Source: Mikania micrantha (lineage: Eukaryota > Streptophyta > Magnoliopsida > Asterales > Asteraceae). Taken from it: DNA of 64,000 nucleotides. The notes beneath the pieces are model-generated. The model worked only from the letters and a program-made list of their open reading frames with translations, was not told the DNA's origin and did not search any database. Every line of letters starts with the position of its first letter. Position 1 is the first letter of the stretch. The stretch spans positions 10,106,001 through 10,170,000 of the forward strand of contig CM018686.1 of assembly GCA_009363875.1 (NCBI GenBank), given 5' to 3'. Positions 33,022 through 44,764 of this stretch are shown here, in pieces. Position numbers and translations under genes: made by a program.

Positions 33022-33595
33022 GAGTTTTAAAATAAGTTGCATTTAACCCAACTTCTGGGTTTCCTTCCCCCACCAGGTTTTCACTCATCCTTTTGGCATG
33101 TAATGTTTTAAATAAAATAACATATATAATGTTTACTTCAAATTGATGTGAATGAAAAGACTTTCATCAAACCTTTTACAAAACCTAATATTTTCAAAAT
33201 AAATGTGACTCACCAACCTAGTGTTGACAGATTTTACATGTTCTCAGGTGAAGAATAGGTGAAAGCAGGACGACTTTAGAGAGAGAAAGATAGGATCCCT
33301 TAAAGGAACCTACAACTCCTGCATGAAATCTCTCCGGTTAACCCGGATACAAGATTCAAGACTTGCATATGTGCAAGTAACCTTGTGGGACATCTGGTCC
33401 TCTTTCCAGATGTCCAAGTCAAGCTGTAATAGAATTAAATTATGAAACAGTTGTAATTTAATTTTTTTCATTTAATGTATTTTAGTATTTCTCAAATCAT
33501 CATGTGCAATGTAACAATTTGATCACTCTGATTTCAATAACGCCTCGAGACTATTCCGGGGTCTCCGATCCGGCCCGCCGACCTGGGGTGTGACA
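33022..33595 (+). repeat. truncated LTR of gypsy element D
   Basis: Only the 3' 570 bp or so of an LTR, ending GGGGTGTGACA, directly before a PBS. Its left edge joins broken Harbinger sequence, with the 5' part of the LTR missing. Contains the ACTCACC module at 33,208-33,247. Confidence 0.7.
33208..33247 (+). promoter_or_regulatory. ACTCACC module, LTR D
   Basis: ACTCACC, stem CAAC-ctagt-GTTG, AC, T-rich run and TGTTCTCAG followed by GTGAAG. Confidence 0.6.
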
Positions 33596-33598
33596 GAT

Positions 33599-33610
33599 TG
33601 GTATCAGAGC
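33599..33610 (+). other. PBS of element D
   Basis: TGGTATCAGAGC, Met-tRNA primer site, 3 bp after the LTR end at 33,595. Confidence 0.87.
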
Positions 33611-33763
33611 CATAGTTATAGAGAATTAGGTCATTTACTTAAACGGTTTGGCCTAGACTATAACCTAGGGACCTCATGTAGAAATTCAGGATAGGAACAA
33701 TTTGCATATATTGCCTGTGTCTAAGCACATGTACTAATCGTTTCTGCTTCGGGGGTAATCAGA

Positions 33764-34461
33764 ATGCCTCCAAAGGAACAACCGCACGCCCACCTGGACA
33801 CCACCGCTCTAGCTACTCTCATCGTGGATCAACTCATCGCTTCCATCCCCGACATTGTGGATCAAATCAACCGCGAACCTCATTATCCAACAGACACTTC
33901 CATTGTTCCAAAGACTGAAGCCGAATCCACCACAAGGGAGTCGACGGGCGAGTCCAGCTGCCCTCTCCCCAAGAGACGAAGAACCAACAACCCCGACCAA
34001 GCTGGTCCAGCCAGCAAGACGAACCTCGCAGATCCTACGCTGGAACATTTCACTTTTGCACAAAATGTCAGTATCACCACCCTGACAACAGAAGGTGCCA
34101 GCTGCGCCCAAATTGTGGGAAGCCGAGTCATTGGGCCAAACACTGCAACTCAACATTGGGCCTAGTTTGTAAGCGGTAATCAAGGCACCTCTCCTAAGTT
34201 CGACCGCTGCAAGCACCATCATGTCGTGAGCCAACCGTATAAACAATGCACGACATGCTGGATGATGGGTCATGAAAGCCAGAACTGCCAGACTCCAACA
34301 ACTCAACGTCTAGGTAGTGTAACCACAACCCACTTTCCACCAAGCAATGTCAAATGCTGTCATGCATGTGGTGAACCGGGTCACGTAGCTAAGAAGTGTC
34401 CCAAAACACCCTCAACGCAGCACCGACACAGGTACCTTCTTTTATATCCTTCATATACGTA
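33764..34461 (+). pseudogene. partial gag of element D lacking the capsid core
   Basis: ATG 33,764 opens MPPKEQPHAHLDTTALATL, a gag-like N-terminus with a basic patch (PKRRR). The usual capsid core (WW-type motif) is missing. In other frames the DNA goes directly to zinc-binding motifs: CTKCQYHHPDNRRC and CGKPSHWAKHC near 34,053-34,150, then CHACGEPGHVAKKCP near 34,357. The frame changes at least once and a TAG/TAA interrupts. Pol does not follow. It is either a deleted copy or a non-autonomous family that keeps only the RNA-binding end. Confidence 0.6.
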
Positions 34462-35530
34462 GTGTGTATGATTTAAATATATGCATTACCTTGTGTCCAC
34501 TCATCCAAAATCCTTTAACAACCCAAAACCCCAAGGGACCGACGAACAAGACACACCCTAAGGTCTTGGTTAAGACTAGAGGAACGAGTGTAAGGATGAC
34601 CTCAATCACCACTAGCTAATGAGGGACACAAAGAGACAGGAGACAGTAGCTCACCATAGCGAGCAGAGGGTCCATAAAAGCACTTCTCGGGACATCTTGA
34701 GTAATGTTGAGCCGATGCGACTCCAAAGTTCGGCCATGATCACCTGGAAACTACTAGGAAATCATTACACCTGAAAGAGCAGGTGTTATGCCAGGAATCA
34801 AGAGAACTCATGCGGGCCTGATATTCCTTCAATTAAGCTTTCTAACCCTGAAGAACAACAAGAATAATAATAAAAATAATAATAAGTGTTTTATAAAATA
34901 ATATATTAAAATTAATTCAATACCATGAGCTATGTTATAAATAAATGTTCATTACTTCTATTTATTTTTTTAACAACCATCATATCTTATCCTTATGCTA
35001 CTCCTACTCCTACTCCTACTCCTACACCAATATTTCACCATTTTTGGATTTGAACCCATGACTTCCTTTCTAAGAGGCAATGCATCTACCAAGTGGGCTA
35101 GTCCTACATTGGCATTACTTCTATTTAAATACGCCTACATGTATTCTATGACATAAAATGTCATACTAAGAAAACATAGAAGTATCCAAAAATTTTCAAT
35201 CACCTCTTAGTAACCTTAAAAAGAAGGAGAATTTTTCAATCATGTAGGATCGTATTATGCATTATGTACAACACTTAGACAGGTTATCTTCTACAAACAC
35301 TTAAACTACTTCAAGCTCAAAGTATATTTCACTCGGTTGTTAAGTGTACTAGACAAATATCGAAGCTCTTTTCTAAGTTACAAGTGAACAATTTTATACT
35401 AAGAGTTACAACTATATCCTCGTAGGGATACAAGGCTAGACAAAATACTAGAAACAAACTAATGCTAAAACTAGTATAGTCTCATGGCTTAACAGGCTAT
35501 CACAACCCCGCTATAGTGTAAACATGAGGG
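34462..35530. other. non-coding stretch after D, with SINE2 and a short microsatellite
   Basis: No gene seen. The first 400 bp may be internal sequence of D. CTACTC repeats (34,998-35,026) abut the tail of SINE2. The last part is AT-rich and uncharacterised. Confidence 0.4.
35000..35115 (-). mobile_element. tRNA-derived SINE (SINE2)
   Basis: Read on the minus strand: A box TAGCCCACTTGGTAGATGC (complement 35,082-35,100) and B box GGTTCAAATCC (complement 35,046-35,056), then a tail of TAGGAG repeats. This fits a tRNA-headed SINE or tRNA relic with a simple-repeat tail. Ends approximate. Confidence 0.55.
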
Positions 35531-37182
35531 TGTCACGAAATCGGATCTTGAACACATTGTGTTTAAAGAAACTTCTAGCATGCATTCATGGTCCATAAAA
35601 GTACATAATATGGGTTACAATAATCCAAAATAAATACAGCATATAAAGTCTCTTCATATTGCCTAACTAACAAAACAATATTCTCCAAATCTTCGGTTGT
35701 ATCACAAAAAGAGCATGCATAATCCAAGCTTAGTTATTTCCTGAAATACATGCATAAAAAGGGTCAACTAAAATAGTTGGTGAGTCCGTAGGTTTACGAC
35801 TCGATAAAAAGTTGAAGGAAAGTATTTATAAAAATTATCCATATAATGTTTAAATTAAAATTAGCACAAGTGAATGATTACTTAATCATGAGCCCACAAC
35901 CAAACCTACGAGTTTTCGCCCCATAATGCCAACAATTTATCAAATATATAGTACATGGAAATATAAATTCATTTAAGCCCAGACACTTGGGAACGATTTG
36001 GTGCAACCAAAATCTCAAAATGAATGGGATCGTCAGCCCGATAGCACTATCCATATTAATCCACGGCTCGTCAATTGAACTAAATAGTTGTGGAATTACC
36101 GATATAATACATACATTCATACATATATATCAATGGGGACTTTGAAATAAGTACTCATGAAATAAACATTCAAACAAGTATCATTTTAATAAACACATAT
36201 GGATAAGTAAGATAGCAAGTATTTCACCACGAAGAGTTTAAATATTTAAATAAAAGGGGTGAACTTATGATGGCCGGACACCTTGATAGTCATCTAGATG
36301 GAGGTTGTGCGGCATGGTGATGCACGATCAGCTGTTGGGTTAGCTACTTCATATATGTCGATTGTTGGGCGAGGCTTTTAGGTCGACAAGTCTCGTTGTT
36401 TGGTTGAGAGTTAACGTGAAATCTTCCAGCTGCAAGGGGACTTTTTGGCTAAGGTGGCTGGGTGTTTTGGTGCTGGTTCCACCGATATGTAACAAGGGAA
36501 GGGATGAGTAAAAAGATGTGGTTGGTGTGGTTCTCTCACAACTCATGGCATGCCTTTTATAGTGGATGAAATCTTCCTTTTTGGTGGAAGAGTTGGCATC
36601 GGCTGAATTCAAAGAAAAGGATATAAGTGTGATGTGATTTCCTAGATAGTACCATGTTTAGGGGGTGGGTTTTGGGGGACTAAAGTTGCCGACAGCAAGG
36701 GAGTAGGTATTGATGTTATAAAAGTATATAGTTAGGATGTATTGGCAGCTCAAATGGGGTGGTTTAGGGCTGCCATAGCAGTTAATTGTAGGAAAAAGTA
36801 TGGATAAGTTGGCTTAGAGTTACAATGTTTAAGGTAAGACAAGATAGTCTTGATTATTTGTTGATGGGATCTTTTCTTAATGAAATTTAACCGGTTTCGG
36901 TTGGTATGCAACCGAGTTTTATAATGGTTTATTGGACATTAACTTATTGTTTTTAAATTTTCTTGGTTTGAGTAGTTATACATCCATAAAATTTGTTCTC
37001 TGGGATTAACTCATGAATTCCTTTGCAAAATAGTAATATTGTCGTATTTAATACTGTAAATAATTCTTGAGTAACTGGTCTGAATTTATTTATTTTTATC
37101 CTCCACTCAAGTCATAGGTTAAGAATAATGTGTATACAACTATTTAGAAAAAAGAGAACCTGAATTTGTGCTAGTTGTTACA
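35531..37182 (-). repeat. 3' LTR of minus-strand element E (left edge uncertain)
   Basis: The right edge at 37,182 is clear: minus strand starts TGTAACAAC, just after a purine-rich tract (complement 37,183-37,195). The sequence from about 36,258 to 37,182 recurs at 40,268-42,286. The left edge is guessed at TGTCACG (35,531). Contains the ACTCACC module. A small ORF (36,349-36,612) recurs in the other copy and has no recognised domain. Confidence 0.6.
35741..35785 (-). promoter_or_regulatory. ACTCACC module, LTR E
   Basis: Minus strand: ACTCACC, stem CAAC-tatttta-GTTG, AC, T-rich run and GTATTTCAG followed by GAAATAAC. Confidence 0.6.
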
Positions 37183-37216
37183 GTCTCCTTCGGTTACGAG
37201 AATTTCATCCCGAAAT

Positions 37217-40200
37217 TTAGTTATGGTCAGGGACAAGCACATTTGTGAATAGATGAGGATAATTTTGTTTTATTTGGTCCTCACTCTCCCTTGTAAACTC
37301 AGGACCTCGTTTTGAGTTCCATCTGACCCTAACAATCGGTATTTGACTTCTCTTCAGCTTTCTCACTTCACTATCCATAATTTCAATGGGTTCCTCGATG
37401 AAATACAGCTTGTCATCAAGTCGAACTTCGTCAAGTGGGATTATCAATGATTCATCTGATAAACACTTTTTAAGATTTGATACGTGAAATACGTCATGCA
37501 CCCCACCGAGTTCTTGGGGTAATATGAGTTTATACGGTACAGGACCGATCCTATCTAGGATTTCAAATGGTCCAACGTATCTTGGTGCCAGTTTTACCTT
37601 CTTGCCAAATCGTACCACGCCTTTCCATGGAGACACTTTCAACATTACTTTATCACCAATTGAAAAATCCAGTGGCTTCCTTCGGTGACCGGCGTGGCTC
37701 TTTTGTCGGTCTCTGGAGGCTTTGATCCTTTCTTTTATTTGTGCAATTTTATCGGTTGTTTCTTGAATTATCTCCGGCTCGATTAATTGACTTTCTCCAA
37801 TTTCTACCCAACAGACCGGTGATCGAGATTTTCTACCATACAAGGCTTCAAATGGGGCACATTGAATGCTCGTGTGGTAGCTATTATTGTAAGAGAATTC
37901 AATTAATGGAAGGTTAGCATCCCAATTTCCACCAAAATCTACCACACAGATCTAAGCATATCCTCCAACGTTTGAATTGTTCTCTCTGTTTGGCCATCGT
38001 CTGATGGTGATAAGCAGTGCTTAGATCTAAACATGTTCCCATGGATTTTTGCAAGGATTTTTAAAACCGAGAGGTGAATCGACTGTCTCCATCATATATA
38101 ATCGAGATAGGCACTCCATGTCGAGTTACAACTTCATTAATGTAGAGTCGAGCCAACTTCTCCATCTTGAAATCTTCTCTAATTGGTAGGAAATGCGAGG
38201 ATTTCATCAAGCGATTAACTATAACCCATATAAAGTCATGACCATTTGAGGTACGTGGAAGCTTGGTTATAAAATCCATAGAAATTTGTTCCCATTTCCA
38301 CTGAGGGATTTCTGGTTGTTGTAAGAAACCTGAGGGCTTCTGGTGTTCGGCCTTGACTTTGGAGCACGTTAAGCACTTTCCAACATATACAGCGATATCC
38401 TTTTTCATCCCAGGCTGGCAGGCCACCAATAGAATTCTTTGAGATCTTTGTACTTTTTTTTGGCACCCGGATGAATTGAGTACTTAGACTTGTAGACTTC
38501 ATAAAAGATTAATTCCCGTAAGTGGTTCAGATCGGGGACCCATATTCTTTCTCGAAAATACAACACCTCATCTTCCTGGGGTTCTAGCCTTTTCTCTACT
38601 CCACATAGTAGTTCTTCCTTTAGCTTTTTGTTCCTTAAAACTTCTTGTTGTGCATTCAGAATTTGGGTTTTATGGGTTGTTTGAATTGTCATTCCCAAAG
38701 CTCGTACACGCATGGGTTTGACTCTCTTTTTACTACTCAATGCATCCGCAACTACGTTGGCCCTACCTGGGTGGTAACGGATTTCACAGTCGTAATCGTT
38801 TAATAATTCTACCCACCTTCTTTGTTGCATGTTAAGCATTTTCTGGTCAAGAATGTGTTGAAGGCTTTTGTGTTCAGTATAGATGAGACACTTGGTACCA
38901 TATAGGTAATGTCTCCAGATTTTTAGTGCGAAAATAACTGCTCCTAACTCCAGATCATGAGTGGTGTAGTTCGTCTCATGAATCTTGAGTTGGCGTGAGG
39001 CCTACACTATAACTTTGTCTTTTTGCATCAGCACACAACGAAGACCTTGATGTGATGTGTCACATAATACTACAAAGTTATCGGTACCCTCAAGGAGAGA
39101 TAAGATATGTGCATTACACAGCTTATTTTTTTAACATTTGGAAGGTATTCTCCCGTTCTTTTCCCTAATCGTATTTTATATCATTCTGTGTCAGAGCGGT
39201 TAAGGGTTGGGCTATCTTGGAGAAATTTTCAATAAATCTTCGGTAATGCCCAACTAACCATAAGAACTGTCGGATCTCTGTTGGAGTCTTTGGTGCTTCC
39301 CATTGTTTTACTGCTTCTATCTTGCTTGGGTTCACGTGAATTCCTTTTTGATTAATTACATGACCAAGAAAGTGAACTTCTCTTAGCCAGAACTCACACT
39401 TGGAAAATTTAGCGTACAACTTTTCCTTAGGGAGTAGTTCCAAAACAAACCTTAAGTGTTGCTCGTGGTCTTGTTGATTTTGAGAATATATTAATATATC
39501 ATTGATAAACACGATCACGAATTTATCGAGATATGGTTTGCAGACTCGATTCATTAAATCCATGAACATGGCAAGGGCATTAGTCAACCCAAAAGGCATT
39601 ACTAGGAATTCGTAGTGCCTGTACCGAGTTCTGAAAGTCGTTTTAGGGATGTCTTCCTCTTGAATTCGTAGCTGATGGTAACCTGACCGAAGGTCAATCT
39701 TTGAATAATAAGTTGACCATTTAATTGGTCGAATAGATCATCAATACGGGGAAAAGGATAATGGTTCTTGATCGTCATTTTGTTTAGTTCTCTGTAATCA
39801 ATACACATTCGGAATGTGACGTCCTTCTTTTTCACGAACAACATCGGTGCTCCCCAAGGAGAGAAGCTTGGTCTAATGAATCCTCGTTCCAATAGTTCTT
39901 GTAACTTATTGGATAACTCCTGCATCTCAGATGGTGCTAAGCGATAAGGAGATCTAGCAATAGGTGCGGCTCCAGGGACTAAGTCGATGCGAAACTCAAC
40001 TTGCCGAACATGTGTTAAACCAAGAAGGACTTCCGGAAAGACTTCTGAGAAGTCTCTAACAACTGGTATATCATCAATCTTCCTCTCTTTAATCTCCTTT
40101 ACCTTTACATGAGCTAAGAATGCTTCGTATTCCTTCCTTAAATATATTTGGGCTTTCATGGATGATACGATGTTAAAACTTCTTTTGGGAGTTTCACCTT

Positions 40201-40261
40201 TGATTTCAAGTGTTTCGTCATTCGGGAGCGGAATGCGAATAATTTTATGATGGACAAGCAA
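37217..40261 (-). pseudogene. pol of chromovirus E, several frameshifts
   Basis: Minus-strand gypsy pol. From high to low coordinate: protease end and RT fingers (FRIDLVPGAAPIARSPYRLAP, FVKKKDVTFRMCIDYREL), a frameshift near 39,700, RT palm with FINDIL instead of FIDDIL (first catalytic Asp replaced by Asn), RNase H in pieces (39.1-38.8 kb), integrase zinc region (CLTCSKVKAEHQK), integrase core (MDFITKLPRT; YDGDSRFTS in place of SDRDGRFTS), and a C-terminal part with chromodomain-like IPIVRVRWNSKRGPEFT. The last piece (37,217-37,945) is open for 242 codons. Gag, PBS and most of the protease are missing where LTR sequence begins at about 40,266. Inactive. Confidence 0.85.
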
Positions 40262-41092
40262 GGTAGAAGGGTGAACTTATGATGGACACCTTGATAGTCG
40301 TCTAGATGGAGGTTGTGCGGCCTGGTGATGCAAGATCAGCTGTTGGGTTGGCTACTTCACATCTGTCGATTGTTGGGCGAGGCTTTTAGGTTGACAAGGC
40401 TCGTTGTTTGGTTGAGAGTTAACGTGAAATCTTCCAACTGCAAGGGGACTGTTCGGCTAAGGTGGCTGGGTGTTTTGGTGCTGGTTCCACCGATATGTAA
40501 CAAGGGAAGGGATGAGTAAAAAGATGTGGATGGTGTGGTTCTTTCACAACTAATGGCATGCCTTTTATAGTGGATGAAATCTTCCTTTTTGGTGGAAGAG
40601 TTGGCATCGGCTGAATTCAAAGAAAAGGATATAAGTGTGATGTGATTTCCAAGATAGTACCATGTTTAGGGGGCGGGTTTTGGGGGACTAAAGTTGCCGA
40701 CAGCAAGGGATTAGGTATTGATGTTATAAAAGTATATAGTTAGGATGTATTGGCAGCTCAAATGGGGTGGTTTAGGGCTGCCATAACTGTTAATTGCAGG
40801 AAGAAGTATGGATAAGCTGGCTTAGAGTTACAATGTTTAAGGTAAGACAAGATCGTCATGATTACTTGTTGATGGGATCTTTTCTTAGTGAAATTTAAAC
40901 CGGTTTCGGTTGGTATGCAACCGAGTTTTATAATGGTTTATTGGAGTTTAACTTATTGTTTTTAAATTTTCTTGGTTTGAATTGTTAACTTGTTAGGTTG
41001 GAACCGAAACAAAGAACACGTGTGTGGGTAGGGCTTTTTTTCCTTCTTTTCTTCATACGTATACATGTATATATATATATATATACATATAT

Positions 41093-41496
41093 AGGGGAAG
41101 GTTCCATTGTTAACCCTCCCTTATAGCGTTAACCGCTTAACCCTAGCGTTTTTTGCCCGAATCTTAAATTTTTTTTTTCATGGTTTTTATTTTGCAAAAA
41201 TAAGGGGGGTTTCTTTTTTGTGTTTTTGCTAATTCATCACCGTTTAGAAGTTATTGTAAGTGTAAGTTACTTACACTTACTTACAAAACCGTATCTGATG
41301 CAGTAAATGTAAGTAAGTGTAAGTAACTTACACTTACAATAACTTCTAAACGGTGATGAATTAGCAAAAACACAAAAAAAAACCCCCCTATTTTTACATA
41401 ATAAAAACCATGAAAAAAAAATTTTAAGATTCGGGCAAAAACGCTAGGGTTAAGCGGTTAACGCTATAAGGGAGGGTTAACATTTGAACCTCTCCC

Positions 41497-41497
<1 letters not shown>
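41093..41497. mobile_element. fold-back MITE 1
   Basis: About 405 bp that is almost wholly an inverted repeat: the first arm has GTTAACCCTCCCTTATAGCG and CGCTTAACCCTAGCG, and the last arm has their complements. The centre is also self-complementary (GTAAGTGTAAGTTACTTAC). Flanked by TA repeats, so a TA target duplication is possible but cannot be shown. No coding capacity. Confidence 0.85.
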
Positions 41498-41537
<40 letters not shown>

Positions 41538-41540
41538 ATA
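41498..41540. repeat. TA microsatellite between the MITEs
   Basis: A run of TA repeats (about 40 bp) between the two MITEs; another shorter run lies at 41,066-41,092. Confidence 0.8.
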
Positions 41541-41933
41541 GGGGATGGTTCCATTGTTAACCCTCCCTTATAGCGTTAACCCGTTAACCCTGACGTTTTT
41601 TGCCCGAATATTTGTTTTTTTTTGTCATTGTTTTTATTATACATAAATAGGAGGGTTTCTTTTTTGTGTTTTTACTAATTCATCACCGTTTAGAAATTAA
41701 ATCAAAATGTAAGTAAGTGTAAGTTTCTTACACTTACTTACATCAGATAGTGTAACTTAAACTTACAATTGATTTAATTTCTAAACAGTGATAAATTAGT
41801 AAAAACACAAAAAAGAAACCCCCTTTATTTATGTATAATAAAAACCATGAAAAAAAACCAAAGATTTGGGCAAAAAATGTCAGGGTTAACGGGTTAACGC
41901 TATAAGGGAGGGTTAACATTTGATCATTTCCCT
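41541..41933. mobile_element. fold-back MITE 2
   Basis: Second copy of the same fold-back family in the same orientation, about 393 bp. The outer arm is shared, but the inner arm reads CCGTTAACCCTGACG where MITE 1 has CGCTTAACCCTAGCG, and the opposite arm has changed to match. The centre differs (AATTAAATC arms). Confidence 0.85.
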
Positions 41934-42286
41934 ATATGGATATATATACACACAGACACTTTATGTTAATATGACTTTGTTAGATTATTCCCTAAAAGTT
42001 CTCATGTTTTTCTTTCTTTTTTTTTTATATAAATATTTTTTTATTTTAATGAAGATCATGGTGGCGGTTTATTTGTAGTTATACATTCATAAAATTTGTT
42101 CTCTGGGATAAACTCATGAGTTCCTTTGCAAAAATAGTAATCTTGTCGTATTTAATATTGTAAATAATTCTTGAGTAACTAGTTTGAATTTATTAATTTT
42201 TATCCTCCACTCGAGTCATAGGTTAAGAATAATGTGTATACAACTATTTAGCTAAAAGAGAACATGAATTTGTGCCAGTTGTTACA

Positions 42287-43861
42287 CAGGCCAAGCCATA
42301 TTATTTACAATTAATAAAAATAACTTCTTTGACATTTTTATATTAATTATCTACATTACAAAAGGTCTTAATGCAAAGAGTCTTATGCTGATCTCATGCT
42401 GATAATCATGAGAATGTCTTCTGATTTGGTATTGATGATAGAAAGCATCTCTGAATCTTTCTTAAATGAGATATACCTTAGCAGAGGGATCTCTTCGAAA
42501 GTTCTTGTATCGAAAGCTGCTTTATTGAGCCTTTCATTTCATCGGAAGCTTTGTGTTTGTCTTTGTTAATTGAAAGTATGAGCTTATGTTTCAGAAGCAT
42601 TCAGTCTTCGGAAGGTCTAACATACCTTCCGAAAGATGGATGTCTTTCGATGGATAATCTTATCCTCCTAATGCTTATATTGCACTTTTCGGAGTGAGGC
42701 CAAGGACTTGGAATATTTTGGAAAGCACCAGCCTTTTGATCTTACAAATCCCTAATAATTAATGTCCTTCGAAAGACATATATAAAATATACAAAAGATA
42801 CGTCATCTTTCATCCGAAAATTTTTCTCAAAAACTTCAAGGAGGTACATTCACAATGAGAAGTCAGCATATTGGTACACCAGATGTTGATTTCATTCATA
42901 TTAGTGACGTTTGAAACATGTTATTCCGCTTTCTTTGGAAGTCACGAGTTGGGTAATGCTTTATCGGGGACAACCTTAGGTTATTATAATAACGGGTTAT
43001 TTATGGTATATGATAATATTTTATATCCTAAGGTAATCTATTTTATGTTATAGCTTTGTTCACTTTAATTTAACATACAACACCATTTTTGTTCTTATTT
43101 TACAACGTGTTGTGAGTTGAGTTACGAGACTAATTTGTTATCGATTAACAAACAACAAATTCTTCCACCTTAATTTATAGAACTATTATATGTAACAAAA
43201 CAACAAATTCTGATTAAGGGTGTAAATTTTTGTCACGACTCAAATCTAAATGTAATTAGAAGGTTTGGGTTTTGTATGAATGAGTACGAGCCAAGTACGA
43301 ATGGTTACGGTCGAACATCTAAACTTTTTAGTTGAACAGGTTAAACGGTCCTGATTAACCCATGTATATGCATTTGATTAATTTATATTTTGTTTTATAT
43401 TAACTTGGTTTATTATTTAATATTAAAAGTTCAAACTAAAAAAAATTGCGATAAAATTTTATATTTAAATGTAATATTTTTTGCTTATTTGTATTTTTTT
43501 TAGAAATTTACATTTTCAAACGTGTTTATATTCTAAAAAGTTAAAAAAAAAATAATTTTTTTAGGTCAAACTAATCGTGCTCGTGTTAACCCATTAATAT
43601 TTGGGTCAAAGTTGTGTTCATTGTATGACATGGGTTTCAAATTTGAGTAATGTTCGGGATCATGCTAAATTTTCAGATTCGTGTTTGGTTGACCCATCAA
43701 CCCACCAACTCGAACCATTTAACACCCCTATGCAACTTTTCTTTTTGTTAATTGAACAAAAATATTATATCCTAGGTTGATAAGGTAATAAATCATTAGT
43801 GTATTTTTTATTAATCAAAATATTATTTATAAATATAATTTAATCCTAAAACATTTTTTCT
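42287..43861. other. AT-rich stretch with a CTTTCGAAAG motif cluster
   Basis: From 42,440 to 42,790 there are many variants of TTTCGAAAG, CTTCGGAAG and CTTTCCGAAAG, as in the motif clusters of the LTRs elsewhere; it may be a remnant LTR. The 60-codon ORF at 42,871 has no known domain. The rest is AT-rich with no recognised feature. Confidence 0.4.
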
Positions 43862-43862
43862 A

Positions 43863-43911
<49 letters not shown>
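43862..43911. repeat. TA microsatellite
   Basis: About 48 bp of uninterrupted TA/AT repeat directly before MITE 3. Confidence 0.9.
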
Positions 43912-43913
<2 letters not shown>

Positions 43914-44300
43914 CGGGAAATGTTCTCTTAAAAAGTCTTTTTTTCCCTAAGAATGCTAAGGATGATTTTTAAAATCTCGAAACTGACCCAAACAAACTCC
44001 GATTGAATTCATTTTTGCATCATTGGAACCGACTTATAATTCTCTAAAACCTAAACCTTAAATCATAAATAATAAACCCTAATAATAAAACCAAAATTAT
44101 AAAAACAAACCCTAAACCTAAAAATATAACCTAAAAGCTAAAAATACATGCCCTAAAACTCAAAGTTAAAAACTAGTTGTTAAAGCTAAAACCAAAAAGC
44201 AAGTATTGTAGGGTTCGATGAGACGGTTATCGAAATGAGTTCAATCGGAGTTCGTTTGGTCGGTTTTAAAGATTTTAAAAATCTTTTTTAGCCTTTTTAT
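43914..44300. mobile_element. MITE 3 with about 60-bp inverted ends
   Basis: AACTGACCCAAACAAACTCC and GATTGAATTCATTT near the left end recur, reversed and slightly changed, near the right end (ATGAGTTCAATCGGAGTTCG, TTTGGTCGGTTTTAAAG). The middle is rich in CCTAAA-like runs (AAACCCTAATAATAAA, CAAACCCTAAACCTAAA) that resemble degenerate telomere repeats. No ORF. Confidence 0.65.
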
Positions 44301-44764
44301 ACAAAATAAACTATTTATTTGATTCTTGTCATACGTGACAATATCTATTGAAGAACTACACTCGTTTTCTCCAAATTAGCCTGCCAACACTTAAACGCAG
44401 TTGTATAATATTACGGATGCTTTCGAGACAACAATTTATGGCTAATCTCTTTGCATTCACCGTCTACTTTACCTGAAGGTCATACAATTCGATCAGTCCA
44501 AAAAAATTTGTTTCATATTTTAGACAAAATTATTTTCTTATTTAATTATACCCCTATAATATTATATAATATGTATTGAACAATATGACGTAACATAAAA
44601 ATATAATATAATATATTTTCGTTTTTATTTATATATTTAAAACACGTATACATAAGTCGGTCGAATGTATTATGGGATTTCACGACAAAATTCAGAAAAT
44701 CAACCGTATGAAATTTCAAAGAAATTTCCAAATGTGGGTCAATCATCATACTTTAAAAGCCTTA

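Larger units (their letters stand above)
40266..42286 (-). repeat. 5' LTR remnant of element E with a 1.1-kb insertion
   Basis: Matches 36,258-37,182, with the same right-end sequence GTTGTTACA (42,286). Its left end joins pol directly, so part of the LTR, the PBS and gag have been deleted. Between about 40,982 and 42,073 it has 1.1 kb absent from the other copy, which includes two fold-back MITEs and TA repeats. Confidence 0.65.

Noticed and set aside
35526..42291. Target duplication around element E
   Set aside because: Flanks GAGGG and CAGGC match at only three of five bases and the left edge is uncertain.
42871..43053. 60-codon ORF
   Set aside because: No domain or relative; AT-rich DNA next to a motif cluster.
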